From the NCBI GenBank assembly GCA_949296475.1, contig CASFOK010000001.1:84535-148534 (forward strand): a stretch of 64,000 bases of DNA. Reading direction: 5' to 3'. This stretch comes from an uncultured Pseudomonadota bacterium. Lineage in GTDB: Bacteria; Pseudomonadota; Alphaproteobacteria; Rs-D84. Positions 7,792 to 15,920 of the stretch are shown in pieces. The translations under genes and the position numbers were made by a program. The notes beneath the pieces were generated by a model that saw only the letters and a program-made list of their open reading frames with translations, had not been told where the DNA came from and made no database searches. Numbering within the stretch: position 1 is the stretch's first letter; the number at the start of each line of letters is the position of its first letter.

Positions 7792-10727
7792 TTGGCACAC
7801 GTGATATTCCATTAAAATTTGCGGCTGAATTATCGTCCATTGTGAACGCAGAATGGGAATCTGGGCGGTTTTTGAACGCGGTATCACCGATAACGGCGGA
7901 TTTGTTGCGATATTGGTTTGAACCTGTGTTTTGTGATGTTCGTGAAAGAAATTTTCATGACGGACAACGCCAGGCAATTTTGAACACAATATATGTTCAT
8001 GAAGTTCTGAAATCAAAATCTGTATCCGATATGTATTCGGCAATCGGACAAATTGTCGCAACACCATTTGTTGATAACGATTTTTTAGGGATAACGTGTG
8101 CCGATAAATATAATCTGGCCAAATATTGTATAAAAATGGCGACCGGCACCGGAAAAACATGGGTGTTGAATGCATTGATGGTGTGGCAATATTTGAACTC
8201 AAAATATATGCCGACAACTGCGGATGTCAAATATACTAAAAATTTTTTATTGGTTGCGCCTGGGTTAATTGTATATGAACGCTTGTTGGATGCCTTTTTG
8301 GGCAAAGAAACAGAACCTGGGGTCAGAAATTTTGAAACATCGGATTTAAAAAAGAATGAAGATTTATTCCTGCCCGAAAAATATCGTCAGGACATTTATT
8401 CTTTTGTACAAAATTCCGTGGCAGATAAATCAGAAATCGGACATAAAACAACTGGCGATGGTTTGATTGCGATAACCAATTGGCATGCGTTGGTTGATTC
8501 AGATGATGAAAATGAAGATAATGAAGATGATTTACATATAAACGGGGTTGATTTATCGGACACAAAAAATATTGTGAATGATTTATTGCCATTGACACCA
8601 GGGGTTTCGGCGGGTAATTCATTAGATGCATTGGATGACAGATTTTTACGTGGTGGAATACTTGAATATTTATCTGGATTGCCCGATTTATGTGTATTCA
8701 ATGATGAAGCGCACCATATTCATGAAAACAAAACCTATGGTGTAATACACGAAGTTGAATGGCAGAAATCTTTAAACGTTCTATCAAATGCATTAAAAAG
8801 TAATTTTATACAGATTGATTTCTCGGCAACGCCATACGATACCAGCGGCAGCAAGAAAAATAAGGTAAAACATTATTTTCCGCATATTGTTGTTAATTTT
8901 GAATTATCTGTTGCCATGCGTACAGGGCTTGTTAAAACATTTGTTTTGGATGAACGCAAAGAAATCGCCAGTTTGGCAAATGCAGATATAGAATTTCGTT
9001 CTGTGCGCAACAGCAGCAATAAAGTAATTGGCCTGTCTGATGGCCAGCGATTGATGCTGCGAGCTGGATTGTCGCGATTAAAAATTTTAGAAGAAGATTT
9101 TGTAAAACATGATCCAACAAAACATCCAAAAATGATGGTTATATGTGAAGATACAAATGTATCACCATTTGTATGTGAGTTTCTACAATCCGAAGGTTTG
9201 GCACCCGATGATATTATGCAAATAGATTCAAATAAAAAGGGTGAATTAAAAACGGCTGATTGGAACGCATTAAAGCAACGTTTGTTCAATCTGGACAGCC
9301 AAATACAACCCAAGGTTGTAGTCAGCGTTCTTATGTTGCGTGAGGGATTTGATGTAAACAATATTTGCGTAATTGTTCCGTTGCGTTCTACCCAGGAACC
9401 CATCTTGTTGGAACAGGTTTTGGGACGAGGTCTGCGTTTAATGTGGCGTGGCCGTGATTATGATGCTATTAAAGCGGACAACAGACATAATATATATGAC
9501 CTGAAACGAGAACCGTTAAATTATCTTGATACTTTATTTGTCGTGGAACATCCTGCATTTAAAGATTTTTATGAAGATTTGGATAAAACTTTGGTTGTTT
9601 CTGAAACAAAAGACAGACCAACCGATGCCAGTTCTGTTGGGGATATGATAACTGTGGGATTAAAAAATAATTATGCAGATTATGACATGTTTTGGCCACA
9701 AATTATCAAGGAACGCGAAGAAACTCTCAATGGTTCGATCATTTCTGTGGATAATATGCAGCCTTTGTCTGGGTGGCGTCTGGAACAATTAAAGAAAATG
9801 GTGCCACACGATAATGCAGAACGCTTTGTCGGCACAGAAATGCAAGTAAAAACCCAGTTTGGCGAATACAAGGTTCGCGGCGATTTATTTAATGCAAAAT
9901 CATATAATGAATATTTGCAAAAAATGCTGCGGGCGATTACATCTAATTTTGCAAAAGTTGCATCAAACGGACACAGAACAGAAATGCCACTGATGCAAAT
10001 AGACCAAAATTTGTTGATATCTGCAATAGACAAATTTGTTCGTACGAAATTATTCGGTCAACCTTTTGATCCATTACAGGATGGAAATTGGCGTGTATTA
10101 TTATTATCAAATACAGAAATAATAAAACACACAATGACAGAATTATCAAAGGCAATATATGAAATGCATAATAATATTGATGTGCATGATGCCATTATTG
10201 AAAAACGTTATTTTTCCGAAATTAAACAATTAATTGGGCGCGAAAATTATGCGTTGGATATAAAGAAATCTATATATGAAAAAACTTTTTATCCATCAAA
10301 CAAAGGCGGATTGGAACATGATTTCTTGCTGGCCTGTGATGCAGATGCCCAGGTTGAACGAATTATAAAAATTAACGAAAACAAGCATTTGTTTGCAAGA
10401 TTCAGATATTTACGTTCTGATGGAATGTTGGCCACGTATTATCCAGATTTTATATTGAAAATTGGAAATAATATTTATGTTGTTGAAACCAAAGGCAACA
10501 ACATGGCACAAAATCCAGATGTAAAAAGTAAAGAAATTGGTGCAATGGACTGGGTATCAAAGATTAATGAATTGACACCAAACAACAGGATGGATTCCAC
10601 ATGGGCATATTCTTTGTTAACTGATGAAATGTTTTATAATTGGCGCGAAAAAAATGCTGGTATAAAAGAAATATTAGATTTTTGCCGATTGACACGTGGG
10701 CGTGCCACGGGGGCATTGTTTGAATGA
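7788..10727 (+). CDS. res: Type III restriction enzyme (Res), helicase-nuclease
   Basis: This 979-residue protein is the ATP-dependent endonuclease partner of Mod. Motifs seen are Walker A ATGTGKT at about 119-124, DEAH at about 306-309, SATPYD (motif III), and motif VI-like LEQVLGRGLRL. A C-terminal PD-(D/E)XK nuclease core is visible as YYPDF then VVETKG, at about residues 885-905. The length is typical for Res. The ATG at 7788 overlaps the preceding stop and has AAGGA upstream; an earlier ATG at 7764 has a weaker site. The gene appears intact, so the system should be functional. Confidence 0.93.
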   Translation: MIGTRDIPLKFAAELSSIVNAEWESGRFLNAVSPITADLLRYWFEPVFCDVRERNFHDGQRQAILNTIYVHEVLKSKSVSDMYSAIGQIVATPFVDNDFLGITCADKYNLAKYCIKMATGTGKTWVLNALMVWQYLNSKYMPTTADVKYTKNFLLVAPGLIVYERLLDAFLGKETEPGVRNFETSDLKKNEDLFLPEKYRQDIYSFVQNSVADKSEIGHKTTGDGLIAITNWHALVDSDDENEDNEDDLHINGVDLSDTKNIVNDLLPLTPGVSAGNSLDALDDRFLRGGILEYLSGLPDLCVFNDEAHHIHENKTYGVIHEVEWQKSLNVLSNALKSNFIQIDFSATPYDTSGSKKNKVKHYFPHIVVNFELSVAMRTGLVKTFVLDERKEIASLANADIEFRSVRNSSNKVIGLSDGQRLMLRAGLSRLKILEEDFVKHDPTKHPKMMVICEDTNVSPFVCEFLQSEGLAPDDIMQIDSNKKGELKTADWNALKQRLFNLDSQIQPKVVVSVLMLREGFDVNNICVIVPLRSTQEPILLEQVLGRGLRLMWRGRDYDAIKADNRHNIYDLKREPLNYLDTLFVVEHPAFKDFYEDLDKTLVVSETKDRPTDASSVGDMITVGLKNNYADYDMFWPQIIKEREETLNGSIISVDNMQPLSGWRLEQLKKMVPHDNAERFVGTEMQVKTQFGEYKVRGDLFNAKSYNEYLQKMLRAITSNFAKVASNGHRTEMPLMQIDQNLLISAIDKFVRTKLFGQPFDPLQDGNWRVLLLSNTEIIKHTMTELSKAIYEMHNNIDVHDAIIEKRYFSEIKQLIGRENYALDIKKSIYEKTFYPSNKGGLEHDFLLACDADAQVERIIKINENKHLFARFRYLRSDGMLATYYPDFILKIGNNIYVVETKGNNMAQNPDVKSKEIGAMDWVSKINELTPNNRMDSTWAYSLLTDEMFYNWREKNAGIKEILDFCRLTRGRATGALFE

Positions 10728-11060
10728 TTGCATTATAATTTTTTTCGACCAGTTTATAAATTACGACAAATGGCCGACAACGCGTTTTTGCTGTTTTATG
10801 GTATGACGGTGGCATAAAATCATTTTTGTTTGACGTCGGCCGCGACAATGCGACTGTCGCGGTCATTGTTATTTGCCCCATCGTATCCAATTTACCCGTG
10901 ACAGTGTGACAGGTGTGCCGATGGTTAAAAAATCTATGGGGCGTACCCTATACCCCCCCCTATGGTTGTCGTGTTTGATTTGCGGCACCAGTAAAAAGAA
11001 TGCTTTTTTATATGTAAAAATAATCAATTTTTATCGTGGTATTTCCAAAATATGAAAAAT
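10728..11060. other. Non-coding right flank of the R-M operon
   Basis: About 330 bases with no supportable gene. It holds an 8-bp hairpin CCGCGACA (10840-10847) / TGTCGCGG (10855-10862) without a T-run, and a long C-tract near 10954. It could contain element maintenance signals; nothing specific is seen. Confidence 0.35.
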
Positions 11061-11084
11061 AAAAAAATCCGCGAAGCCCGCGGA
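11061..11084 (-). terminator. Terminator of the element's tRNA-Thr
   Basis: The stem TCCGCG (11068-11073) / CGCGGA (11079-11084) is flanked by seven A, which is a T-run on the minus strand, five bases past the tRNA CCA end. Confidence 0.75.
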
Positions 11085-11089
11085 AATCC

Positions 11090-11165
11090 TGGTGCCAGTT
11101 GTCGGATTTGAACCAACGACCTACTGATTACAAATCAGCCGCTCTACCAACTGAGCTAAACTGGC
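11090..11165 (-). tRNA. tRNA-Thr (anticodon TGT), intact copy carried by the element
   Basis: A full cloverleaf is visible on the minus strand: acceptor GCCAGTT/AACTGGC, D arm, anticodon stem GCTGA/TCAGT around TTTGTAA, a T arm with GGTTCAAATCC, discriminator A and encoded CCA. It lies inside the element, 284 bases from the right core, and differs at several positions from the split chromosomal copy. It would restore tRNA-Thr(TGT) function lost through the insertion. Confidence 0.92.
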
Positions 11166-11232
11166 GATGCCCAAATTATACCTATTCTGGGTTGTAAATC
11201 AAGTATAATTTTTAAACATAAAATATTTTTTA

Positions 11233-11252
11233 TTGGACCAAAAATGGACCAC
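11233..11252 (+). repeat. Element-end repeat, degenerate copy
   Basis: TTGGACC and TGGACCA are separated by AAAA, a variant of the 21-bp repeat found at both ends of the element. Confidence 0.5.
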
Positions 11253-11314
11253 AAAAAAATTTTTTATTTGATGTTCGTAATGCAATTTTTAACGGGCTGT
11301 TTAGGGTGTAATTT

Positions 11315-11335
11315 ATGGTCCAAATTTGGTCCAGT
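11315..11335 (-). repeat. Element-end repeat, right copy (inverted)
   Basis: This is the exact reverse complement of 989-1009. The pair is placed about 210 bp from the left core and about 115 bp from the right core. Confidence 0.6.
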
Positions 11336-11448
11336 GATTTCAAAAAACTGCCATATTTTGCAAAAATGTTGTAATGATTAGGGTAATAAAAAATCGCAGA
11401 AAACTGCGAAAAATTGTTGTGCATTGCCGTGCATAATAGCCGTACCGA

Positions 11449-11458
11449 TGATTACAAA
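11449..11458. other. Right attachment core (attR side)
   Basis: TGATTACAAA again; to its right the sequence becomes the 5' half of tRNA-Thr, to its left (GCCGTACCGA) it is element sequence. Confidence 0.75.
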
Positions 11459-11489
11459 TCAGATGCTCTACCAGCTGAGCTAAACTGGC
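11449..11489 (-). pseudogene. 5' half of the original tRNA-Thr gene
   Basis: On the minus strand this is the 5' acceptor strand GCCAGTT, D arm with AGCTGGTAGAGC, 5' anticodon stem TCTGA and the loop with TGT. It stops matching a tRNA directly after the core. Its anticodon stem pairs perfectly with the TCAGA of the fragment at 737-781, but only poorly with the bases now beside it. Confidence 0.85.
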
Positions 11490-11577
11490 AATGTGCTTTA
11501 CTATACATTGTAAAAATTGTAATTTCAAGCCCAAATTTTATAAAATGCTTGCTTTTGTAAAATAAGTGTTAAAAATT

Positions 11578-12828
11578 ATGTGTATGAAAAAAATACCAGA
11601 ACTTTTGGCGCCAGCTGGTACGTTGGACGCTTTTAAAACAGCCATACTTTATGGCGCAGATGCTATTTATGCGGGATTGCCCGGATTTTCTATGCGCGCG
11701 CGCGCAAAAATTACAACCGAAGAAGTTAAACAAGGTATAGAACTTGCGCATGCTGCAGGAAAGAAGGTATACCTTGCTTTTAATCTTTTTGCGCATGACA
11801 GAGATTTCATCAATATGCCGCGCGTCAGTGAAATCATTAATTATCTAAAGCCTGATGCGTTGATTATATCTGATCCAGGTGTTTTAATGTGGGTTCGTGA
11901 AAATCATCCTGATATGCCGATACATATTTCTACGCAGACAAATATTTGTTCTGCTGCCGGGGTGAAGTTTTGGCAGAAGGCGGGCGCAAAATTGTGCGTG
12001 CTTGCGCGCGAGGTTTCGCACGAAGAATTTAAAAGCATACGCAAACAGTGCCCAGACATAGGTTTGGAAATCTTTATACATGGCGCAATGTGCATGAGTT
12101 ATTCTGGACGTTGTTTGTTATCTAATTTTATTACGGGGCGTCCTGCAAATCGTGGGGCATGTGCGCAATTGTGTCGCTGGAAGTATGATGTTATCTTGCG
12201 TGAACGCGAATCTGGCGTTGAAATGCCTTTGGAAGAAGACGAACGCGGGGCATATATTATGAACTCAAAAGATTTATGCTTGATGCCGCGGTTGCGTGAA
12301 GTCTTGGAATCACAGCCTGATTCGTTAAAGATAGAAGGCAGAAATCGCAGTGAATATTATGTGGGCAGCGTTGTTCATGCTTATCGTGCCGCAATAGACG
12401 CTTATGCGCGCGACCCAGAAAATTTTGATTCGGCACCATTTATGAAAAATTTAGAAAAGTTAGAAACGCGCGGTTATACAACGGCATTTTTTGACGGCGT
12501 TCTTGGGGCAGATGCGCATAATTATGAAACAACGCGCTCTACGTCCGAGTTCCATGCGGCAGGTGTTATAACCAGTGTAGATGATAAAAGTATAATTTTG
12601 GAACTGCGTAACGAAATAAAGCAGGGCGATGAAATAAACTTTATATTGCCTGGTATTATGGATAAGTGTTCCGTCGTTTTACCGAAGATAATCAATGCAA
12701 AGAACGGTGAAGTGTTGCACAAAATGTCTGCCGGACAAAAGAATAGTTTAATTATTCCGCGCGATTGGTTGGGCGATAAATATCAAGACAAGTTTGTGCC
12801 ATATGTTTTGGCATATAAACATAAATAA
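11578..12828 (+). CDS. trhP: U32 family peptidase, TrhP/YegQ-like
   Basis: This 416-residue protein matches the U32 'collagenase-like' family: it opens with PELLAPAGTLDAFKTAI and contains the family signature EIFIHGAMCMSYSGRCLLSNF followed by RGACAQLC with its conserved cysteines. YegQ/TrhP members act with prephenate-dependent chemistry in 5-hydroxyuridine formation at tRNA position 34 in E. coli and B. subtilis, and bind an iron-sulfur cluster. It is slightly shorter than E. coli YegQ. Two starts (11578, 11584) are possible and neither has a strong ribosome site. A terminator follows, so it is a single-gene unit. Confidence 0.82.
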   Translation: MCMKKIPELLAPAGTLDAFKTAILYGADAIYAGLPGFSMRARAKITTEEVKQGIELAHAAGKKVYLAFNLFAHDRDFINMPRVSEIINYLKPDALIISDPGVLMWVRENHPDMPIHISTQTNICSAAGVKFWQKAGAKLCVLAREVSHEEFKSIRKQCPDIGLEIFIHGAMCMSYSGRCLLSNFITGRPANRGACAQLCRWKYDVILRERESGVEMPLEEDERGAYIMNSKDLCLMPRLREVLESQPDSLKIEGRNRSEYYVGSVVHAYRAAIDAYARDPENFDSAPFMKNLEKLETRGYTTAFFDGVLGADAHNYETTRSTSEFHAAGVITSVDDKSIILELRNEIKQGDEINFILPGIMDKCSVVLPKIINAKNGEVLHKMSAGQKNSLIIPRDWLGDKYQDKFVPYVLAYKHK

Positions 12829-12830
12829 TC

Positions 12831-12859
12831 AAGGGCTGAGAACAGCCCTTGGTTTTTTT
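12831..12859 (+). terminator. Terminator of the U32 peptidase gene
   Basis: The stem AAGGGCTG (12831-12838) / CAGCCCTT (12843-12850) is followed by GG and seven T. Confidence 0.8.
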
Positions 12860-13400
12860 ATTTTGTGTTTATTTTTTGCATTGTAGCAAACAGAATTTTT
12901 AAATTCTGTGACGCGCCTGCAAATTTGTTAGATATTTGTTTTGGTTTTTGAATGTCTTTGTTTTGTTTAGCATATTGTTTAATCATGCCTTTTAAAGTTT
13001 CCAGTGCTTTATTTACATCGTTAATGACATACTGTTTCCATGTATCCATATCTTCTGTTGTGTGCTGCAGTGTTTGGTCTTTGTTTTTGTTGGTCATCAT
13101 AATTTTAGACCAACGAAGATTATGAGAAAAAGATAGTTGTTGCATATACGACACAGCAGGATTTAATTTGTCTTGGGCGGAAATAAACGTTTTCACTTGT
13201 TCAAGCGCTTTGTACCATGCTTGTCCCAAGGTGCCACTACGCATCCAATGTGAAAGGGTAAGGGCATAAAATAATTGAAAATACGCCTGCGATATTTTTT
13301 CCTTGTCGGCATTAGATATCATGTCTTCTTGGTGTGTATCGTTATTTTTGGCGGTTATTAATTCCATTACTTTTTCGTAATCTGCGTAATTATTACTCAT
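12858..13400 (-). CDS. Hypothetical soluble protein
   Basis: This 180-residue protein is not recognised. It is polar, rich in Lys, Asn and Gln, predicted mostly helical, and has no signal peptide or membrane segment. The aromatic stretch YFQLFYALTLSHWMRSGTLG (about 40-59) is its most distinctive part. The ATG follows AAAGGGTT. The gene converges on the U32 peptidase gene, and the two share the terminator zone. Confidence 0.5.
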   Translation of the reverse strand: MSNNYADYEKVMELITAKNNDTHQEDMISNADKEKISQAYFQLFYALTLSHWMRSGTLGQAWYKALEQVKTFISAQDKLNPAVSYMQQLSFSHNLRWSKIMMTNKNKDQTLQHTTEDMDTWKQYVINDVNKALETLKGMIKQYAKQNKDIQKPKQISNKFAGASQNLKILFATMQKINTK

Positions 13401-13628
13401 GTTTTTAACCCTTTGTCTTTTACCACTACTTATATAAGGTTGTAAAATACTTTTTCAAGTTTTTTGTCAAAAGTAAATTTGTTTTGACTTTATTCTTAAT
13501 ATATAGCACCCTTGTGAGGTTCGTATCAAAAAAACGCACTGTTGCCAATAATGGGTGGTGTGGGTACGGACCCCGGTCTTGCCAATAATGGGGGCTGTGG
13601 AATTTCATCAAACATAAGGAGTTAAATG
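13401..13628. other. Leader region of the barrel protein gene
   Basis: Divergent intergenic region of 228 bases. It contains the direct repeat TTGCCAATAATGGG at 13542-13555 and 13579-13592, separated by 23 bases, ahead of the AGGAG site of the barrel protein gene. The repeat could be an operator or an RNA element. Confidence 0.45.
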
Positions 13629-14645
13629 ATGAAAAAAACTTTGAAGATGGCGGTTGCAGCGTCTGCTTTGACAATGCCTGCAATGGCTGGAAACTTAGAA
13701 AATCCGTTATATTTACCAACAGCTGGTGAATTTTACTCAAAAACGGGTGCGGGCGTTATGTACAAGGTTACAGATGATACGCACGCAAATGAACTGAAAA
13801 AGCATGCAGGGGCGACAGAATTCCCTATTTGGCGTGTACAGGAAGATTTGGGTATCGGTATTACGGATAGATTGGCTGTTCGTGGTGCTTTTGCATATAC
13901 CCAGGCGGACGATATTGACCGCAAGGGCTTGAATCATGGCCGTGCAGGTTTGATTTATCGTGCGTTAGAATTTAATGACGGAACGGTATTTGACGTTTAT
14001 GCCGACGCTCACTTGGGTGGTATAAACAAAATGCGTGGTGCATATATACCGGTATCCTTAACAGAAGGATATTTCCAATACGATAACTATTCCAACGGTC
14101 GTTGGGGTGCGGATGTTGGTTTGCGCTTTGGTAAAACATGGTCAAAACTGACGACAAGCGCGTTTGTAGAAGTTTTGAAAACTTTTGGCAGCAGCAATAA
14201 CTTTATTGATGTTACGGCTGTTACAATTCCTATGACTCCTATGCCATTATCTACGATAGGTATTCCAGATGAAATTTCTGTTAACCTGAAATCTACGACA
14301 GAAATCAATGCTGGGTTGAATGCTTTCTATCAATTAGATGACAGATGGTCTTTTGGTGGTGGCGTTAAATATAATCATCATGCAGATAATGGTGTTAAGA
14401 GCATGGCGACAGAAATCGCCGATCCTGCTGGCAAGGCTTTTGCAAAGCAGTTCTTGGCAAAATTATCTGATATGAACGACGGTTTTGATGAATATATTGT
14501 ATCGTTGTCTGTTGCGAACCAGTTGACAGATATGATGCAGGTTGCGTTGTATGGTGAATACACATTTGATACTGCGCATGATAACTCTCAGAACGGTTCG
14601 GACGTAAAGGCCGAAGTCGGCGTTCGTTTGAACTTGGCGTTCTAA
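13629..14645 (+). CDS. Outer-membrane beta-barrel protein
   Basis: This 338-residue protein has a clear signal peptide (MKKTLKMAVAASALTMPAMA, cleavage about residue 20). The remainder is made of alternating amphipathic strands rich in Gly and aromatic residues, and it ends in RLNLAF; a C-terminal Phe is the usual barrel-assembly signal. Family membership beyond porin-like cannot be given. ATGs at 13626 and 13629 are adjacent; AGGAG spacing favours the second. It is preceded by a leader with two copies of a 14-bp repeat and followed by its own terminator, so it is probably monocistronic. Confidence 0.75.
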   Translation: MKKTLKMAVAASALTMPAMAGNLENPLYLPTAGEFYSKTGAGVMYKVTDDTHANELKKHAGATEFPIWRVQEDLGIGITDRLAVRGAFAYTQADDIDRKGLNHGRAGLIYRALEFNDGTVFDVYADAHLGGINKMRGAYIPVSLTEGYFQYDNYSNGRWGADVGLRFGKTWSKLTTSAFVEVLKTFGSSNNFIDVTAVTIPMTPMPLSTIGIPDEISVNLKSTTEINAGLNAFYQLDDRWSFGGGVKYNHHADNGVKSMATEIADPAGKAFAKQFLAKLSDMNDGFDEYIVSLSVANQLTDMMQVALYGEYTFDTAHDNSQNGSDVKAEVGVRLNLAF

Positions 14646-14672
14646 AACAAAAAAATAACATATATTGGACAC

Positions 14673-14704
14673 AAATCCCATCTGTTTACAGGTGGGATTT
14701 TTTA
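14673..14704 (+). terminator. Terminator of the barrel protein gene
   Basis: The stem AAATCCCA (14673-14680) / TGGGATTT (14693-14700), extended by CTG/CAG inside, is followed by a T-run. Confidence 0.8.
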
Positions 14705-14750
14705 TTTCTATATTTTCATGTACTAAATGCTTTTTTATTAGTCGTTTTTA

Positions 14751-14759
14751 TGATATAAT
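14751..14759 (+). promoter_or_regulatory. Extended -10 promoter
   Basis: TGA followed by a perfect TATAAT (14754-14759) lies 25 bases before the ATG at 14785. The -35 region is A/T-rich with no strong match, as is usual for extended -10 promoters. Confidence 0.55.
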
Positions 14760-14784
14760 AAATGAAAAGGAAAATGGAAAGGAT

Positions 14785-15858
14785 ATGAAAAAAGTCAGCG
14801 TTTTCGCCGGTTTGGTCGGTTTTTTGCTGGGTGTTGTTGGTGATGCCGATGCGGCATATCCCGTTTATTCGGGGTATCAAGGTACAAACGCACAGGGGCA
14901 GGTGGTATATCTGCCAACGACAAGCGGAACTGTCATCACCTCTAATGGTGCGGTTGCCGCGAATCCTACAAGGGTTACAGGTTCTTTGCCACGCGTCGGT
15001 TCAAACGCGACAAACGCGGGCAGGCAGTACTATCAGCCCACAGATTATGACAGGTTGGCAGACAGCGGGTTGTATGTTGGTTTGTCTATTGGTTATTCTG
15101 CCAGTGTAAGCGGTACGATGTTGGCCGACTATATGAATGAAGAAGACGCAGGATATGTTCCCGGTGCTTTTAAAGAGGCTGACTTTAACACGGATACAGT
15201 ATTGCCTTTGCAGGTATCTGTCGGTGCGGCTATAAATAACGATATACGTGTAGACTTTTCTTATTTGCGTTATTCGGGTATCAGTTATCCCAGTGTAGTA
15301 CAGTCTTCGGACGGCATAGGCGGTTTTGTAGAGTCAGAGGTTGATGGTGGTGCGATTACTTTGAATACCACTATGTTGAACTTGTACTATAATATTGATT
15401 CTTATACGGGCTACTTGGCAGGTGGTATGTTAAGACCGTATGTTGGCGTTGGCGTTGGTATATCTTTGAATACGATATCTGACTATGTAATTTACGATGA
15501 TACCTTTTATTCAGAACGTGACCCGTCGGCGGCATTGGCGGGGCAATTGACAGGCGTTTCGGATGTTTATGCGTATCATAACGGCGGTACAACCGAACAG
15601 TTGGCTTTTATGTTTGAAGGTGGTTTGACGACTGACTTGGACGGCGGTATAAAGATGGATTTCTTTGTCAGATATGCAAATCTTGGAAAAATACAGAATT
15701 CTGGCAGCATCATCGTTTCGCAGACGGAATGGTTGGGTGACGGCGCAGGTCAAGAATATCCTGCCCCTTATGACAGTGTATTCCACTATACAAACTGGTA
15801 TGAAAGTGGTCGGTTAAACATGGTTGACCTGGGCGTAAGATTGCGTCTGCAATTCTAG
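14785..15858 (+). CDS. Surface beta-barrel protein of the OMP beta-barrel superfamily
   Basis: This 357-residue exported protein starts with the signal peptide MKKVSVFAGLVGFLLGVVGDADA (cleavage about 23). A Tyr-, Gly- and Gln-rich linker of about 80 residues follows, then a barrel that begins near LADSGLYVGLSIGYS and ends in VRLRLQF. The glycine-rich strand PYVGVGVGISLN is typical of small eight-strand barrels of the OmpA/P44-like type. The ATG at 14785 follows GGAAAGGA; an upstream extension would start before the promoter and is rejected. The role is probably a surface antigen or small-channel protein; the exact family is not determined. Confidence 0.75.
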   Translation: MKKVSVFAGLVGFLLGVVGDADAAYPVYSGYQGTNAQGQVVYLPTTSGTVITSNGAVAANPTRVTGSLPRVGSNATNAGRQYYQPTDYDRLADSGLYVGLSIGYSASVSGTMLADYMNEEDAGYVPGAFKEADFNTDTVLPLQVSVGAAINNDIRVDFSYLRYSGISYPSVVQSSDGIGGFVESEVDGGAITLNTTMLNLYYNIDSYTGYLAGGMLRPYVGVGVGISLNTISDYVIYDDTFYSERDPSAALAGQLTGVSDVYAYHNGGTTEQLAFMFEGGLTTDLDGGIKMDFFVRYANLGKIQNSGSIIVSQTEWLGDGAGQEYPAPYDSVFHYTNWYESGRLNMVDLGVRLRLQF

Positions 15859-15920
15859 TATTTGGTTGGCGTATATCGTTGTTTTCTTATCGCCAGTTGT
15901 TATAAGATACGGAAAAAGTT

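Larger units (their letters stand above)
11166..11448. other. Right end of the element, non-coding
   Basis: About 280 bases without a gene. It carries two copies of the TGGACCA-pair motif and a short hairpin AATCGCAGAAAACTGCGA at about 11391-11408. Confidence 0.5.
772..11458. mobile_element. Integrative element with Type III R-M system, inserted in the anticodon loop of tRNA-Thr
   Basis: The element is bounded by two copies of TGATTACAAA (772-781 and 11449-11458), the only sequence shared by both junctions. Outside them lie the 3' and 5' halves of a tRNA-Thr gene. The element length from core to core is 10,677 bp. In order it holds a tyrosine integrase with its promoter, a hypothetical gene, a small DNA-binding protein, a DUF3631-like ATPase, mod, an extra gene, res, and near the right end an intact tRNA-Thr. 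Both ends carry copies of a TGGACCA motif pair. It looks intact; I see no conjugation genes, so transfer would need help or occur by integration and excision only. Confidence 0.85.

Noticed and set aside
10873-11055. A 60-codon open frame before the element's tRNA-Thr terminator
   Set aside because: No ribosome site, odd composition, and it crosses a long C-tract. No resemblance to a protein family.
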